Shown one piece after another: positions 33,513-41,642 of a stretch of 64,000 bases of DNA (position 1 is the first letter of the stretch; the number at the start of each line of letters is the position of its first letter). The DNA comes from Enhydrobacter aerosaccus (GTDB lineage: Bacteria > Pseudomonadota > Alphaproteobacteria > Reyranellales > Reyranellaceae): the NCBI RefSeq assembly GCF_900167455.1, contig NZ_FUWJ01000007.1, forward strand, positions 186,001 to 250,000, given 5' to 3'. The notes beneath the pieces were generated by a model. It had not been told where the DNA came from. It did not search any database and was given only the letters and a program-made list of their open reading frames with translations. The translations under genes were made by a program, and so were the position numbers.

Positions 33513-34562
33513 ATGGCCCTATTCGCCGCCGATCTGGCGCGCCGCCTCGCGCGCGACGCCGAGGCCGTGTGCCGCCACTATCTCTCCAACGGCCGTCGCC
33601 AGGGCCGCTACTGGTTGGTCGGCGATGTGCACAACATGCCGGGCCGGTCGATGTTCGTCAGGCTCAGCGGGCCAGAATCCGGTCCCGGCGCCGCCGGGCA
33701 CTGGACAGATGCAGCGTCGGCCGAATATGGCGATCTGCTCGACGTCATCCGCGAGAGCTGCGGTCTCGTCGATTTCCGCGATGTCGCCGAGGAGGCACGA
33801 CGGTTCCTCGGCCTGCCCAAGTCCGAACGCCGACTCGTGTCCCCAGGCACGAAGCCAGCACCCCGTGGCTCGCCTGAATCTGCCCGACGTCTGTATGCGA
33901 TGTCACGGCCGATCGCGGGCACGCTCGCGGAGGCATACCTGCACGCGCGAGGCATCGTCACCGTGCATGACGGCGGAGCCCTGCGTTTCCATCCGCGCTG
34001 CTACTATCGCCCCGACGAGCACGCCCCGATTGAGGCTTGGCCGGCCATGATCGCGTGCATCACGGATTTCGACGGCCGCATCACTGGCGTGCATCGCACC
34101 TGGCTCGACCGCTCCGGCCGCGGCAAGGCCCCGATCGACACGCCGCGTCGCGCAATGGGCGAGCTCTTGGGCAATGCCGTGCGCTTCGGCACAGCCGACG
34201 ACGTGCTCGCAGCCGGCGAGGGCATCGAGACCATGCTGTCGATGCGATTTGCCCTGCCGACCATGCCCGCAGCCGCGGCACTCTCGGCCAATCACCTCGC
34301 CGCCCTGCTTCTCCCATCGACGCTGCGCCGGCTCTATATCGCGCGCGACGCCGATGCAGCCGGCGACCGCGCGACGGTGACGCTCAGCACCCGCGCCCAG
34401 GAGGCGGGGATCGAGGCGATCTCGCTCTCGCCCAAGTTCGGCGACTTCAACGACGACTTGCGCGCCTTCGGCGTTGACGAACTGCGGGCAGTATTGCGGC
34501 ATCAACTCGCGCCGCAGGACGCCCAGCATTTCTGCGATTCGAAGATGGCCGGGATGGGGTGA
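33513..34562 (+). CDS. Toprim-domain protein (DUF7146-type, element primase-like)
   Basis: A 349-residue protein with a GAGGAGG ribosome site. The N-terminal part (ARRLARDAEAVCRHYLSNGR, GRYWLVGDVHNMPGRS) is the domain common to mobile-element Toprim proteins. The Toprim fold is shown by AGEGIETMLSM (near residue 233, catalytic glutamate) and YIARDADAAGDRA (near 276, DxD). Proteins of this kind act as primases or replication helpers on plasmids and ICEs. It is the second gene of the strawberry-notch operon. Confidence 0.87.
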   Translation: MALFAADLARRLARDAEAVCRHYLSNGRRQGRYWLVGDVHNMPGRSMFVRLSGPESGPGAAGHWTDAASAEYGDLLDVIRESCGLVDFRDVAEEARRFLGLPKSERRLVSPGTKPAPRGSPESARRLYAMSRPIAGTLAEAYLHARGIVTVHDGGALRFHPRCYYRPDEHAPIEAWPAMIACITDFDGRITGVHRTWLDRSGRGKAPIDTPRRAMGELLGNAVRFGTADDVLAAGEGIETMLSMRFALPTMPAAAALSANHLAALLLPSTLRRLYIARDADAAGDRATVTLSTRAQEAGIEAISLSPKFGDFNDDLRAFGVDELRAVLRHQLAPQDAQHFCDSKMAGMG

Positions 34563-34863
34563 CGAGCGGGCAAGGCCGCAATCGTCGCGGTCGGCAACGA
34601 TGAGGTCCGGGGCCGCAAGGACAGGCCGCGGCCGGCCTTCTAGAGGGCGATCGGACGGCAGGCGGTCCGGCTCCTGCAACGGCGGCGCGCGGCTATTTTC
34701 CGCCGGCGCTGACGCGCCTTTGCATCGCGAAGCAAAATAGCCGCGCTCTGCCGTCCTCCGCTGACGCTCCGGCCGCTCCGCGGTGCAGGCCCGGTCCGCC
34801 TGCCGTCTGTCTGCGCCCACGAAGGCCGCGATGGGCGCGGCCGATCCGGCAAAGGACCTCATC
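34563..34863 (+). promoter_or_regulatory. Structured leader of the DUF2493 gene
   Basis: No gene is evident. It holds an inverted repeat (34687-34746), the block TCCTCCGCTGACGCTCCGGC (from 34754) and GAAGGCCGCGATGGGCGCGG (from 34821). All three elements recur in the same order in front of the DUF736 gene at 39971-40140, so the two genes share one leader design. Confidence 0.6.
34687..34746. repeat. Long inverted repeat in the DUF2493 leader
   Basis: GCGCGGCTATTTT (34687-34699) and AAAATAGCCGCGC (34734-34746) are perfect 13-base arms around 34 bases. In RNA this makes a stable hairpin; in DNA it could also be a protein-binding or cruciform site. Confidence 0.8.
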
Positions 34864-35793
34864 ATGACCACCAACGACGATCTCGAACCCGCCGACACCG
34901 CCTCCCCGACCGAGCACGTCCTCAGCGAGCTGCAGCTCCACGGCTGGCGTCCCTTCGACGATGAGCCCGACCCGCGGCCCCTGCCCGAGGGCAAAGCCAT
35001 CGCCGGTGCCGTCGCCGACATCTTCGACGCCCTGGTCGCGACCCTGAGCGACACCCGCCTCGAGCCCGACCTCGAGGACCTGCTGTGGTCCACCGTCAAC
35101 CTCTTCCACCGCGCCGCCGATCGCATCGAACGCGGGCTCGACGACAACGAGCGGGCGCAACACAAGAGCCAGCGCGAGCAGAACGGCTCGGAGGTGCGCT
35201 CGGTCGAGCTCGAACGGCTGACCGCCCAGGGCATCACGCTGATCGAGCGGCGCAACGCCATGGAGCTCTTCCGCGACCAGGCCGCCGAGCAGTTCGAGCG
35301 CCACACCGGCTCAGCCTGGCGGCCGCACACCGGCTCGATGGTCAGCCGCAGCACGCTCACCGCCGCGATGATCGACAGCCGCGACTTCCTCGCCGCCCGG
35401 CGTCGCGCGGACACCGAAGTCTTGTTGCCCAAGGGCCCCAAGATCGCGCTCAGCGGCGGGCTCGACTTCAACGACCATCGCCTGATCTGGGCCAAGCTCG
35501 ATCAGGTCCACGCCAAGCATCCCGACATGGTGCTGCTGCACGGCGGCTCGCCGAAGGGCGCCGAGCTCATCGCCGCCCGCTGGGCCGACCATCGCAAGGT
35601 GCCGCAGATCGCCTTCAAGCCGGACTGGCACAGGCACGCCAAGGCGGCACCCTTCAAGCGCAACGACGCCATGCTCGAGGTGCTGCCGATCGGCGTCATG
35701 GTGTTCGCCGGCAGCGGCATCCAGGCCAACCTGGCTGACAAGGCCAGGAAGCTCGGCATTCCCGTGTGGCAATTCGCCGAGGCTGGCGCGTGA
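34864..35793 (+). CDS. DUF2493-domain protein of the element backbone
   Basis: A 309-residue protein (MTTNDDLEPADTASPTEHVL; AAGGA ribosome site). The C-terminal about 130 residues hold the DUF2493 (SLOG-related, YspA-like) signature: ALSGGLDFNDHRLIWAKLDQ, MVLLHGGSPKGAELIAARWA, and the end segment ANLADKARKLGIPVWQF. SLOG proteins bind nucleotides or nucleotide derivatives. In ICEs this gene is nearly always between Toprim and DUF736 genes; its role is unknown. The long helical N-terminal part (residues 40-180) is normal for the mobile-element form. Confidence 0.87.
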   Translation: MTTNDDLEPADTASPTEHVLSELQLHGWRPFDDEPDPRPLPEGKAIAGAVADIFDALVATLSDTRLEPDLEDLLWSTVNLFHRAADRIERGLDDNERAQHKSQREQNGSEVRSVELERLTAQGITLIERRNAMELFRDQAAEQFERHTGSAWRPHTGSMVSRSTLTAAMIDSRDFLAARRRADTEVLLPKGPKIALSGGLDFNDHRLIWAKLDQVHAKHPDMVLLHGGSPKGAELIAARWADHRKVPQIAFKPDWHRHAKAAPFKRNDAMLEVLPIGVMVFAGSGIQANLADKARKLGIPVWQFAEAGA

Positions 35794-35814
35794 CAGGCTA
35801 GTGGAAACCGCCGG

Positions 35815-35838
35815 GAGCCTCACCTTTGGGTGGGGCTC
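35815..35838 (+). terminator. Hairpin downstream of the DUF2493 gene
   Basis: GAGCCTCACC (35815-35824) pairs with GGTGGGGCTC (35829-35838) with one wobble and a TTTG loop, 22 bases after the stop codon. No T-run follows. The remainder of the gap to 36141 holds no gene I can support; it contains the promoter region of the Argonaute pair. Confidence 0.5.
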
Positions 35839-36141
35839 TGCTCCGCGGCGCGCCGACTCCATCAACTGGGGTCGCAGTTGCCTTCGTCGATGGCCTCGAC
35901 TTCACGGCTCTCGGGTTTAAGCGTGAGGCACCGGCATCCACTGGCAGGCCAGGATATGATTTCGAGGCGTCGATTACGAACCGGAGCCTTACGGGCCTGA
36001 CGACAGATAGCCTCGCCAGTCCAGGCATGCTGTCAAGCACGGGAGCCAGGACAGCCTGTAACCGGCCGACATGGCGTCGGTTCTGACGGGTCTCGTCCCG
36101 TGCATGTATTATGGTGGAATCGGAAACAGGACCTTGCGTTG

Positions 36142-37875
36142 ATGTCCACGGGGAACGACCCGCCGGAGCTTGGCATAGATGACTTCACCCGCCGCTTCGC
36201 GTTACGGGCGGGCAATCTCATGTGGCTGCTCGGTGCCGGCGCGTCAGCCTCGGCCGGCATTCCCACTGCCTGGGACATGATCTGGGAATTCAAGCAATTG
36301 CTGTTTGTGAGCCAGCGGCGAGTTGCGTTGCAGACCGTGGCCGACCTCTCCAACCCCGCGATCCGTGCCCAACTGCAGGCTCACACCGACGCCGCCGGAG
36401 CCTTGCCGGCGGCCGGCTCACCCGAGGAATATGCAGGCTTGTTCGAGGCTGTCTATCCGGCCGAATCGGACCGGCGCGCTTTCCTCGACGCCAAGCTGAG
36501 TGGCGCAAAACCTTCCTATGGGCATCTGGCGCTGGCGGCGCTCATGCGCGGGCAGGGCGCGCGCCTCGTGTGGACCACGAACTTCGATCCGCTGGTGGCC
36601 GATTCGTGCGCGAAGATCTTCGGGACCACGGGGACGCTGACGAGCGTCGCCCTCGATGCCCCCGACCTCGCGCAGCAAGTGATCGATGAAGGCCGCTGGC
36701 CGGTCGAAGTGAAGCTCCACGGCGATTTCCGTTCGCGCCGTCTGAAGAATACCAACGATGAGCTGCGGCAGCAGGATTCCCAGCTTCGCCAGTTGCTGGT
36801 CGATGCGTGCGCGCGGTTCGGGCTGGTGGTTGCGGGCTATAGCGGCCGCGACCGTTCCATCATGGACACGCTGGACGAGGCAGCGAGCAGATCCGGGGCA
36901 TTCCCCGCGGGTCTTTTCTGGCTCCATCGCGGAGACGACCTACCGCTGCCGCGCGTGCGCGCGTTACTCGCCCGCGCTGCGGCCAATGGCATCCAGGCGG
37001 TGCTGGTCCGGATCGAGAATTTCGACGAAGCTCTACGCGATATCATCCGGCTGATGGATAGCCTGGATACGACGGAACTCGACTCGTTCGCGGCCGAGCG
37101 CCGGCGCTGGAGTCCGGCGCCGCGTCCGGTCGGCCGCAAGGGCTGGCCTGTGGTGCGCCTGAATGCGCTGCCGATCACCCAGGCACCGACTGTCTGCCGG
37201 CGTATCGTCTGCGAGATCGGCGGTTATGCCGACGTCCGCGCCGCGATCGAACAGGCTGAGGTCGCCATCCTCGCCGCCCGAACAAAGGCGGGCGTCCTGG
37301 CCTTTGGTTCTGACGGCGACGTCCGCAAGGTCTTCGATGGCCACGGCATTACGGACTTGGACCTCCACACCATCGAAATCAAGCGGCTGCGATATGAATC
37401 CGCCGAACGCGGCTTGCTGCGCGAGGCATTGACACGCGCGATCGTCCGCACACGCGCGGTGAATTCGGTCCATCGGCGCAGCGCCGACCTGCTAGCGCCC
37501 TCAGATGGTGAAGCGGACGCCTGGTCGGACCTTCGTCGACTGGTCGGTCCATTGTCGGGCGTGGTGCCCAATCATCCCGAATTGCGTTGGCGGGAGGGCA
37601 TCAGCACCCGGCTCGACTGGGCGGACGACCGACTGTGGATTCTCCTCGATCCCTGCACCGTGTTCGAAGGGATCGACGACACGAACAAGGCCTTCGCCGC
37701 GGACTTCGCGCGCGAGCGGACGGTCAAGCGCTACAATCGACCGCTTAACGATCTCCTCGGCTTCTGGTCGGGCTATCTCGCACAGGATGACGAGCTGCGG
37801 GCGCTTGGCCTCGGCAATGGCATCGATGCGGTCTTCCGTCTGTCGCCGGATACTGCGTTCTCCCGGAGAGCCTGA
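36142..37875 (+). CDS. SIR2-APAZ effector of a short-Argonaute (SPARSA) defence system
   Basis: A 577-residue protein starting MSTGNDPPELGIDDF. The N-terminal about 300 residues are a SIR2-like NADase: WLLGAGASASAGIPTAWDM (28-46) is the NAD-binding loop, WTTNFDPL (144-151) supplies the conserved asparagine N147 and KLHGDF (191-196) the catalytic histidine H193. The C-terminal about 270 residues lack known motifs and match an APAZ domain by position and by the neighbour, a short PIWI protein two bases downstream. In this family the pair is guided by small RNA to invading DNA and then destroys NAD to kill or arrest the cell. The assignment of the APAZ part is inferred from context. Confidence 0.87.
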   Translation: MSTGNDPPELGIDDFTRRFALRAGNLMWLLGAGASASAGIPTAWDMIWEFKQLLFVSQRRVALQTVADLSNPAIRAQLQAHTDAAGALPAAGSPEEYAGLFEAVYPAESDRRAFLDAKLSGAKPSYGHLALAALMRGQGARLVWTTNFDPLVADSCAKIFGTTGTLTSVALDAPDLAQQVIDEGRWPVEVKLHGDFRSRRLKNTNDELRQQDSQLRQLLVDACARFGLVVAGYSGRDRSIMDTLDEAASRSGAFPAGLFWLHRGDDLPLPRVRALLARAAANGIQAVLVRIENFDEALRDIIRLMDSLDTTELDSFAAERRRWSPAPRPVGRKGWPVVRLNALPITQAPTVCRRIVCEIGGYADVRAAIEQAEVAILAARTKAGVLAFGSDGDVRKVFDGHGITDLDLHTIEIKRLRYESAERGLLREALTRAIVRTRAVNSVHRRSADLLAPSDGEADAWSDLRRLVGPLSGVVPNHPELRWREGISTRLDWADDRLWILLDPCTVFEGIDDTNKAFAADFARERTVKRYNRPLNDLLGFWSGYLAQDDELRALGLGNGIDAVFRLSPDTAFSRRA

Positions 37876-37877
37876 GC

Positions 37878-39299
37878 ATGACGAGCGAGATCGCCCCCCA
37901 CATCTGGCTGCCCGAACCGAGGCTCGCGTTCCATCCCGAACGCACGTCCGACCGCGATATCCATCCGCTTCGGGGGCTTCTGCGCTTTGGTCCGTATTCG
38001 TCGGGCCTGGTGCCGGACCCCATCCGTGTCGCGACGATCTCGCCGGCCGGAGAGAGCGAGCGTCTCTTCGGCTTCGTGCGGGAACTGAACACGGCGTCGA
38101 AGCCGACGGAGCGGCGCGACTATCTGCCGGAATGGCCTGGTTTCCAGCGTGTGTTCGGGCTGCACATGCGCGGCGCAGCTAGGGGCTGTCATATCGAGCT
38201 TGACCAGCACCTCGAGTCCGATCTTGCGGCAACGGCGACACCTCATATCGTGCTTGCCGCACGCCTGTTGCGTGCCGTCCAGTCGCTGGAGGCACGCCGC
38301 GCCGACTTCGATGTCCTCTTCGTCTACATCCCTCGGCGCTGGGCGGCCGGGTTCACTGGCGGCAGTTCGGACGATTTCGATCTCCACGATCACCTGAAGG
38401 CCGCAACCGCCGCGCGGCGCCTGCCGGTCCAATTGTTGCGGGAGGACAAGGCACTCGCCTATCCCGACCAGGCCAGCGTGATGTGGCGAATCGGGCTCGC
38501 GCTCTACGTCAAGGCCGGCGGCATTCCCTGGAAGCTCGCGGATGCCGATCCCGAGACGGCCCATATCGGGATCTCGTATGCGGTGCGTCTGGTCCAGTCC
38601 GATCGCCCACGCTTTGTCACCTGCTGCAGCCAGGTCTTCGATGCCGAAGGTGCTGGGCTCGAGTTCGTCGCCTACGATGCGCATGAGGTCGAAGTGCAGC
38701 GGGATAATCCCTTCCTCTCGAGAACGGAGATGTTCCGCGTGATGACGCGCTCGATGGATCTCTATCGGCGCCGCCACGCGGGCCGCTCACCGCGGCGGGT
38801 GATGGTTCACAAGACGACGGAGTTCAAGCCGGAGGAAATGGACGGCGCCATGGAAGCGCTTCATCTCTGCGAAACGGTCGATCTCCTCCAGGTCGTCGAG
38901 GACGTGGGCTGGCGCGGTGTAAGGATCGACGGGCGCGCTGGCGACGCGAAGGGAAAGCCCACTGCTTTTCCGGTTTCGCGCGGCACCGTGATCGGCATCG
39001 GCGCGCGCGAAGCACTGTTGTGGACGCATGGCGACGTACGGGGCATCGGGGACCGCAACTCGTATTTCCAAGGCGGGCGCAGCACGCCACGACCCCTGCG
39101 CCTGGTGCGGCACGCGGGCCATGGCTCCTGGGACGACACGTGCCGCGCCGCATTGGGTCTGGCAAAAATGAACTGGAACAACGATGCGCTCTACGATCCG
39201 CTGCCCGTGACGATGAGCTACGCCAAGGTGCTGGCGCGGGTGGTGAAGCGCATGACGGGCTTGGGCAGCGCGCCCTATCAGTTCCGCTTCTTCATGTAG
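37878..39299 (+). CDS. Short prokaryotic Argonaute (MID-PIWI)
   Basis: A 473-residue protein directly after the SIR2-APAZ gene. Residues about 180-225 resemble the MID-PIWI junction (RRLPVQLLREDKALAYPDQA, LALYVKAGGIPWKL), and SPRRVMVHKTTEFKPEEMDG (304-323) is the PIWI strand-helix segment shared by all Argonautes. At the first catalytic strand HIGISYAV stands where active Argonautes have an aspartate, so it is a non-slicing short pAgo. The length and hydrophobic C-terminus (YQFRFFM) fit the short clade. It would bind guide RNA and target DNA and trigger the SIR2 partner. Confidence 0.88.
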   Translation: MTSEIAPHIWLPEPRLAFHPERTSDRDIHPLRGLLRFGPYSSGLVPDPIRVATISPAGESERLFGFVRELNTASKPTERRDYLPEWPGFQRVFGLHMRGAARGCHIELDQHLESDLAATATPHIVLAARLLRAVQSLEARRADFDVLFVYIPRRWAAGFTGGSSDDFDLHDHLKAATAARRLPVQLLREDKALAYPDQASVMWRIGLALYVKAGGIPWKLADADPETAHIGISYAVRLVQSDRPRFVTCCSQVFDAEGAGLEFVAYDAHEVEVQRDNPFLSRTEMFRVMTRSMDLYRRRHAGRSPRRVMVHKTTEFKPEEMDGAMEALHLCETVDLLQVVEDVGWRGVRIDGRAGDAKGKPTAFPVSRGTVIGIGAREALLWTHGDVRGIGDRNSYFQGGRSTPRPLRLVRHAGHGSWDDTCRAALGLAKMNWNNDALYDPLPVTMSYAKVLARVVKRMTGLGSAPYQFRFFM

Positions 39300-39534
39300 C
39301 GCGAGCCGAGCACGCGCGTATGGATGGCTACAGGCCCAACCCGCGATGCCCCCGCCGGCCAACATCACACCGCTTACCCGCTTGCCGAGCTGCTACTCCA
39401 GCGCCGGCCGCCACGGAACGAGTTGAAAGCCGAGCCCATCGTCGATCATCGCGAAGCGGCCGGATCCCAGGATGACGCGCCGGCGGTTATCTTCCACTGG
39501 TCTTTGCAGCGACCTTCGGTTCTCTCGACGGGAA
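39300..39534. other. Gene-free stretch after the Argonaute gene
   Basis: No open frame here has recognisable content. It lies between the defence pair and an inverted dead copy of DUF736 and may be part of the recombination scar of that insertion. Confidence 0.4.
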
Positions 39535-39765
39535 GCCTTCGGGCGCCGGACCTACTTTCCCCTCGGGCGGCGGGCTGCGCGACCAGATGAGTAGCCCTCG
39601 CTGGACTCGCCGTCGAATTGGTTGGCGAAGATCGGGCTGGCGAAACTTGGATCGTCGAGCTCGACCGGTGGTCGCTGCCTTCGTTGGACCGCTTGGGCCA
39701 GGTGGCGCCGACCTCGGCCCGCCGGACATAGACGCGATGGCTGGGCGCCTTGTCGCTCGACTGAC
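39535..39765 (-). pseudogene. Inverted, truncated copy of the DUF736 gene
   Basis: Read on the minus strand this segment matches the live DUF736 gene (40141-40461) from about codon 35 to past its stop codon: GCGACAAGGCGCCCAGCCAT, CGCGTCTATGTCCGGCG and TTCGCCAGCCCGATCTTCGC occur in both. Frameshifts break the copy (no frame reads through; LIWSR remains recognisable) and the 5' third is missing. The two copies face each other as inverted repeats. Confidence 0.8.
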
Positions 39766-40140
39766 TGGCTTTTGGACGACCGGCCTTTATCTACGCTCAG
39801 CTATCCTTCTCATCACCCGTCGCTGCCCCGCCTCTTGTGAAGCATGACCGAGATTGGCCACATCTCTCCTCCGTATGCCGTTCAGCACGCGACGCACTTG
39901 GCCTCTTTGTGGCGAATCTGGCCGCAGACCGGCTGCGCCTCGATCGCCTGAGCCGCAACGCCATCGCCTCGACTTTCTTCCCCTGGGCTTCGCCCATTCC
40001 TCGCGAGGCAAGAAAGTCTCTCCGAGGGCATCCTCCGCTGCGCTCCGGCCCGCAAGCGGGTGCGTCGGCGATCGTCTCCGGCCTGCAGATCGCCATCGAG
40101 GCCGCGATGGTCGCGGGCCCGAACAGCAAGGAGAAGTGAC
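39766..40140 (+). promoter_or_regulatory. Gap and structured leader of the DUF736 gene
   Basis: 39766-39970 shows no gene. From 39971 the leader repeats the layout seen before DUF2493: inverted repeat, TCCTCCGCTGCGCTCCGGCC (40031-40050) and GAGGCCGCGATGGTCGCGG (from 40098), then an AAGGAG ribosome site. Confidence 0.55.
39971..40018. repeat. Inverted repeat in the DUF736 leader
   Basis: GACTTTCTT (39971-39979) and AAGAAAGTC (40010-40018) are perfect arms around 30 bases. It is the positional counterpart of the 13-base inverted repeat before DUF2493, with a different arm sequence but a similar loop length, so structure rather than sequence appears conserved. Confidence 0.7.
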
Positions 40141-40461
40141 ATGGCCAACATCGGTTCCTTCAAGAAGGTCAACGACGAGTACCAGGGCGAGATCGTCACG
40201 CTGAGCGTTCAGACCAAGGGTGTCCGCATTGTCCCGGAGGCCAACAGGTCCAGCGACAAGGCGCCCAGCCATCGCGTCTATGTCCGGCGAGCCGAGATCG
40301 GCGCGGCCTGGCCCAAGCGCTCGAACGAGGGCCGCGACTACCTCTCGGTGAAGCTCGACGATCCAAGCTTCGCCAGCCCGATCTTCGCCAACCTGTTCGA
40401 CGACGAGTCCGGCGAGGGCTACTCCCTGATCTGGTCGCGCCGCCGCCCGAGTGGCGAGTAG
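40141..40461 (+). CDS. DUF736-family protein
   Basis: A 106-residue protein, MANIGSFKKVNDEYQGEIVT...FANLFDDESGEGYSLIWSR, matching DUF736, a small single-domain family found on nearly all alphaproteobacterial ICEs and large plasmids. Function unknown; a single-strand-binding-like fold has been suspected but not shown. Strong AAGGAG ribosome site and a strong terminator make it a stand-alone transcription unit. It is the last intact gene before the attachment site. Confidence 0.9.
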   Translation: MANIGSFKKVNDEYQGEIVTLSVQTKGVRIVPEANRSSDKAPSHRVYVRRAEIGAAWPKRSNEGRDYLSVKLDDPSFASPIFANLFDDESGEGYSLIWSRRRPSGE

Positions 40462-40472
40462 GTCCAGCTCCG

Positions 40473-40507
40473 AAGGGCCTCGCCCGGGCGAACCCGGGTG
40501 GGGCCTT
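40473..40507 (+). terminator. Terminator after the DUF736 gene
   Basis: AAGGGCCTCGCCCGGG (40473-40488) pairs almost fully with CCCGGGTGGGGCCTTT (40493-40508) around a GCGAA-type loop, eleven bases after the stop. The stem is very strong and ends in TTT. Confidence 0.85.
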
Positions 40508-40508
40508 T

Positions 40509-41060
40509 CGCATGTTCGCGGCCACACGCAGCAAGAGTCTGACGCGTGGACAAAGTCGCTCTACGGTCGGGCAACTCGTTGCGCCACAGCACATGCAAAT
40601 TGAAGTCGTGAATAGCAGCACAGAATTGCGCGCGTCCGGCTGCGACGGACCGGGCCTCTATTCGGCAGCATAGGGAGGTTTGGCGGCATCACGAAGCCGG
40701 CCTTCGGTTGAAGGTGAGGGAAGGCCGCTTCGCCTTGCCGTGACGAGCCCTTGCGCGCCACGAGAGCAAGCATGCCCCGCCTCACAAAATCGAATGCAGT
40801 ATATCCTTAGCCAAAATCGGCTCCATCGCAGCAAGCGCCATCTGCTGCTCAGCATATGCGGTCGTGAAGGTGGATCCCAATTTCCCCGCGAGCGACGAGG
40901 CTTCGTCGCAAGAAGCTCCGCTCGTGCGACCAGGTGATCGGTCTCATGTGGACATGCAACAAGTGGCCTAAAATGGGCCGCAACGCGGCCGGTAACATGC
41001 AACCCGAGAACGGAAAAACCCCAGGAAATCCAACACTTTGCTGAAATGGCGTCGTCCACC
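40509..41060. other. Gene-free right end of the integrative element
   Basis: About 550 bases without a supported gene between the last backbone gene and the attachment site. Such end regions often hold excision-factor sites; I cannot identify any. Confidence 0.4.
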
Positions 41061-41114
41061 TCAAAATCAGGTTTCCTCACGGAAGTGTTGGTTCGAGTCC
41101 GACCGGGGGCACCA
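41061..41114 (+). other. 3' half of a tRNA-Leu gene: right attachment site (attR)
   Basis: From the anticodon loop onward the sequence is a class II tRNA 3' half: TCAAAATCAGG (anticodon CAA and 3' anticodon stem), a long variable arm TTCC-TCAC-GGAA, the T arm GTTGG-TTCGAGT-CCGAC, the acceptor strand CGGGGGC and encoded ACCA. The bases upstream do not complete the D arm, anticodon stem or the expected GCCCCCG acceptor strand. A 3'-only tRNA fragment is the usual footprint of a tRNA-integrated element; its orientation places the element to the left. Confidence 0.8.
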
Positions 41115-41200
41115 TCGATCCGTTTCAAGCGAGCCAGCGTTTTAGCGGTGCACTCCTGAAATCCACAGACGAGAACAAACAGGGGAAAGTCTCACGTATT

Positions 41201-41226
41201 AGTCTCACGTCTCAAAACGTGAGACT
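41201..41226. repeat. Perfect inverted repeat with an extra direct half-copy
   Basis: AGTCTCACGT (41201-41210) and ACGTGAGACT (41217-41226) are perfect arms around CTCAAA. The same ten bases also occur just upstream at 41188-41197. This could be a terminator stem, an operator or an insertion-sequence end; the IS630 remnant beside it makes the last possible. Confidence 0.6.
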
Positions 41227-41349
41227 CGGTTCGTTCTCAGCGGGGGGGGCGTGACCGGGCGGGTAGTGCCAGGTGCAAACCAGGCGGAGCGCCCCCGTGA
41301 AGGTCGTGATCTTCACCGATCCCGAACCGCGCCGCCGCAGGCCGGGCCG

Positions 41350-41412
41350 GGGGCCGGCCGCCACCGCTTCCAGAACCCGCATCCGAAGGTCGTCCGCACA
41401 AGCCCGTGCCAT
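41350..41412 (-). pseudogene. N-terminal scrap of an IS630-type transposase
   Basis: On the minus strand an ATG at 41412 opens MARACADDLRMRVLEAVAAG, the characteristic start of IS630-family transposases (xDLRxRVLxAVxxG). Homology is lost after about 20 residues. It cannot be functional. The rest of 41115-41642 shows no gene. Confidence 0.6.
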
Positions 41413-41642
41413 CGCCGCCTCCCTCAATGGAGACGGTGAATCACAACAGAGCCCGAAACGTCACCACTCCATCGAATCGGCGCTCAACAGACGTGCTCTA
41501 GCGGCTCCGCTCCGGATTGTGCGTAATGCTGGCGCCAATCGCGGCCGTACTGCCACAGCGGTCAATGAACAGGCGTGCGAGAGCGGTGAACGTGGGTGAG
41601 AGCAGAGGGCGCAACGTCTAATATGCGGGCTGAGAGGGAGCG

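Noticed and set aside
33903..35495. 530-codon minus-strand frame over the Toprim and DUF2493 genes
   Set aside because: Crosses two unrelated real genes and their gap; no domain.
35839..36141. Possible small gene before the SIR2-APAZ gene
   Set aside because: The available frame (35826-36086) has no ribosome site or recognisable content.
39787..40527. 246-codon minus-strand frame over DUF736
   Set aside because: Antisense of DUF736 and its leader; similarity to the frame at 39587-39847 only reflects the inverted DUF736 duplication.
40658..41128. 156-codon minus-strand frame beginning near the tRNA fragment
   Set aside because: Its first residues are the translation of the antisense of the tRNA 3' end (a common artefact), and the rest is cysteine/arginine-rich with no family.
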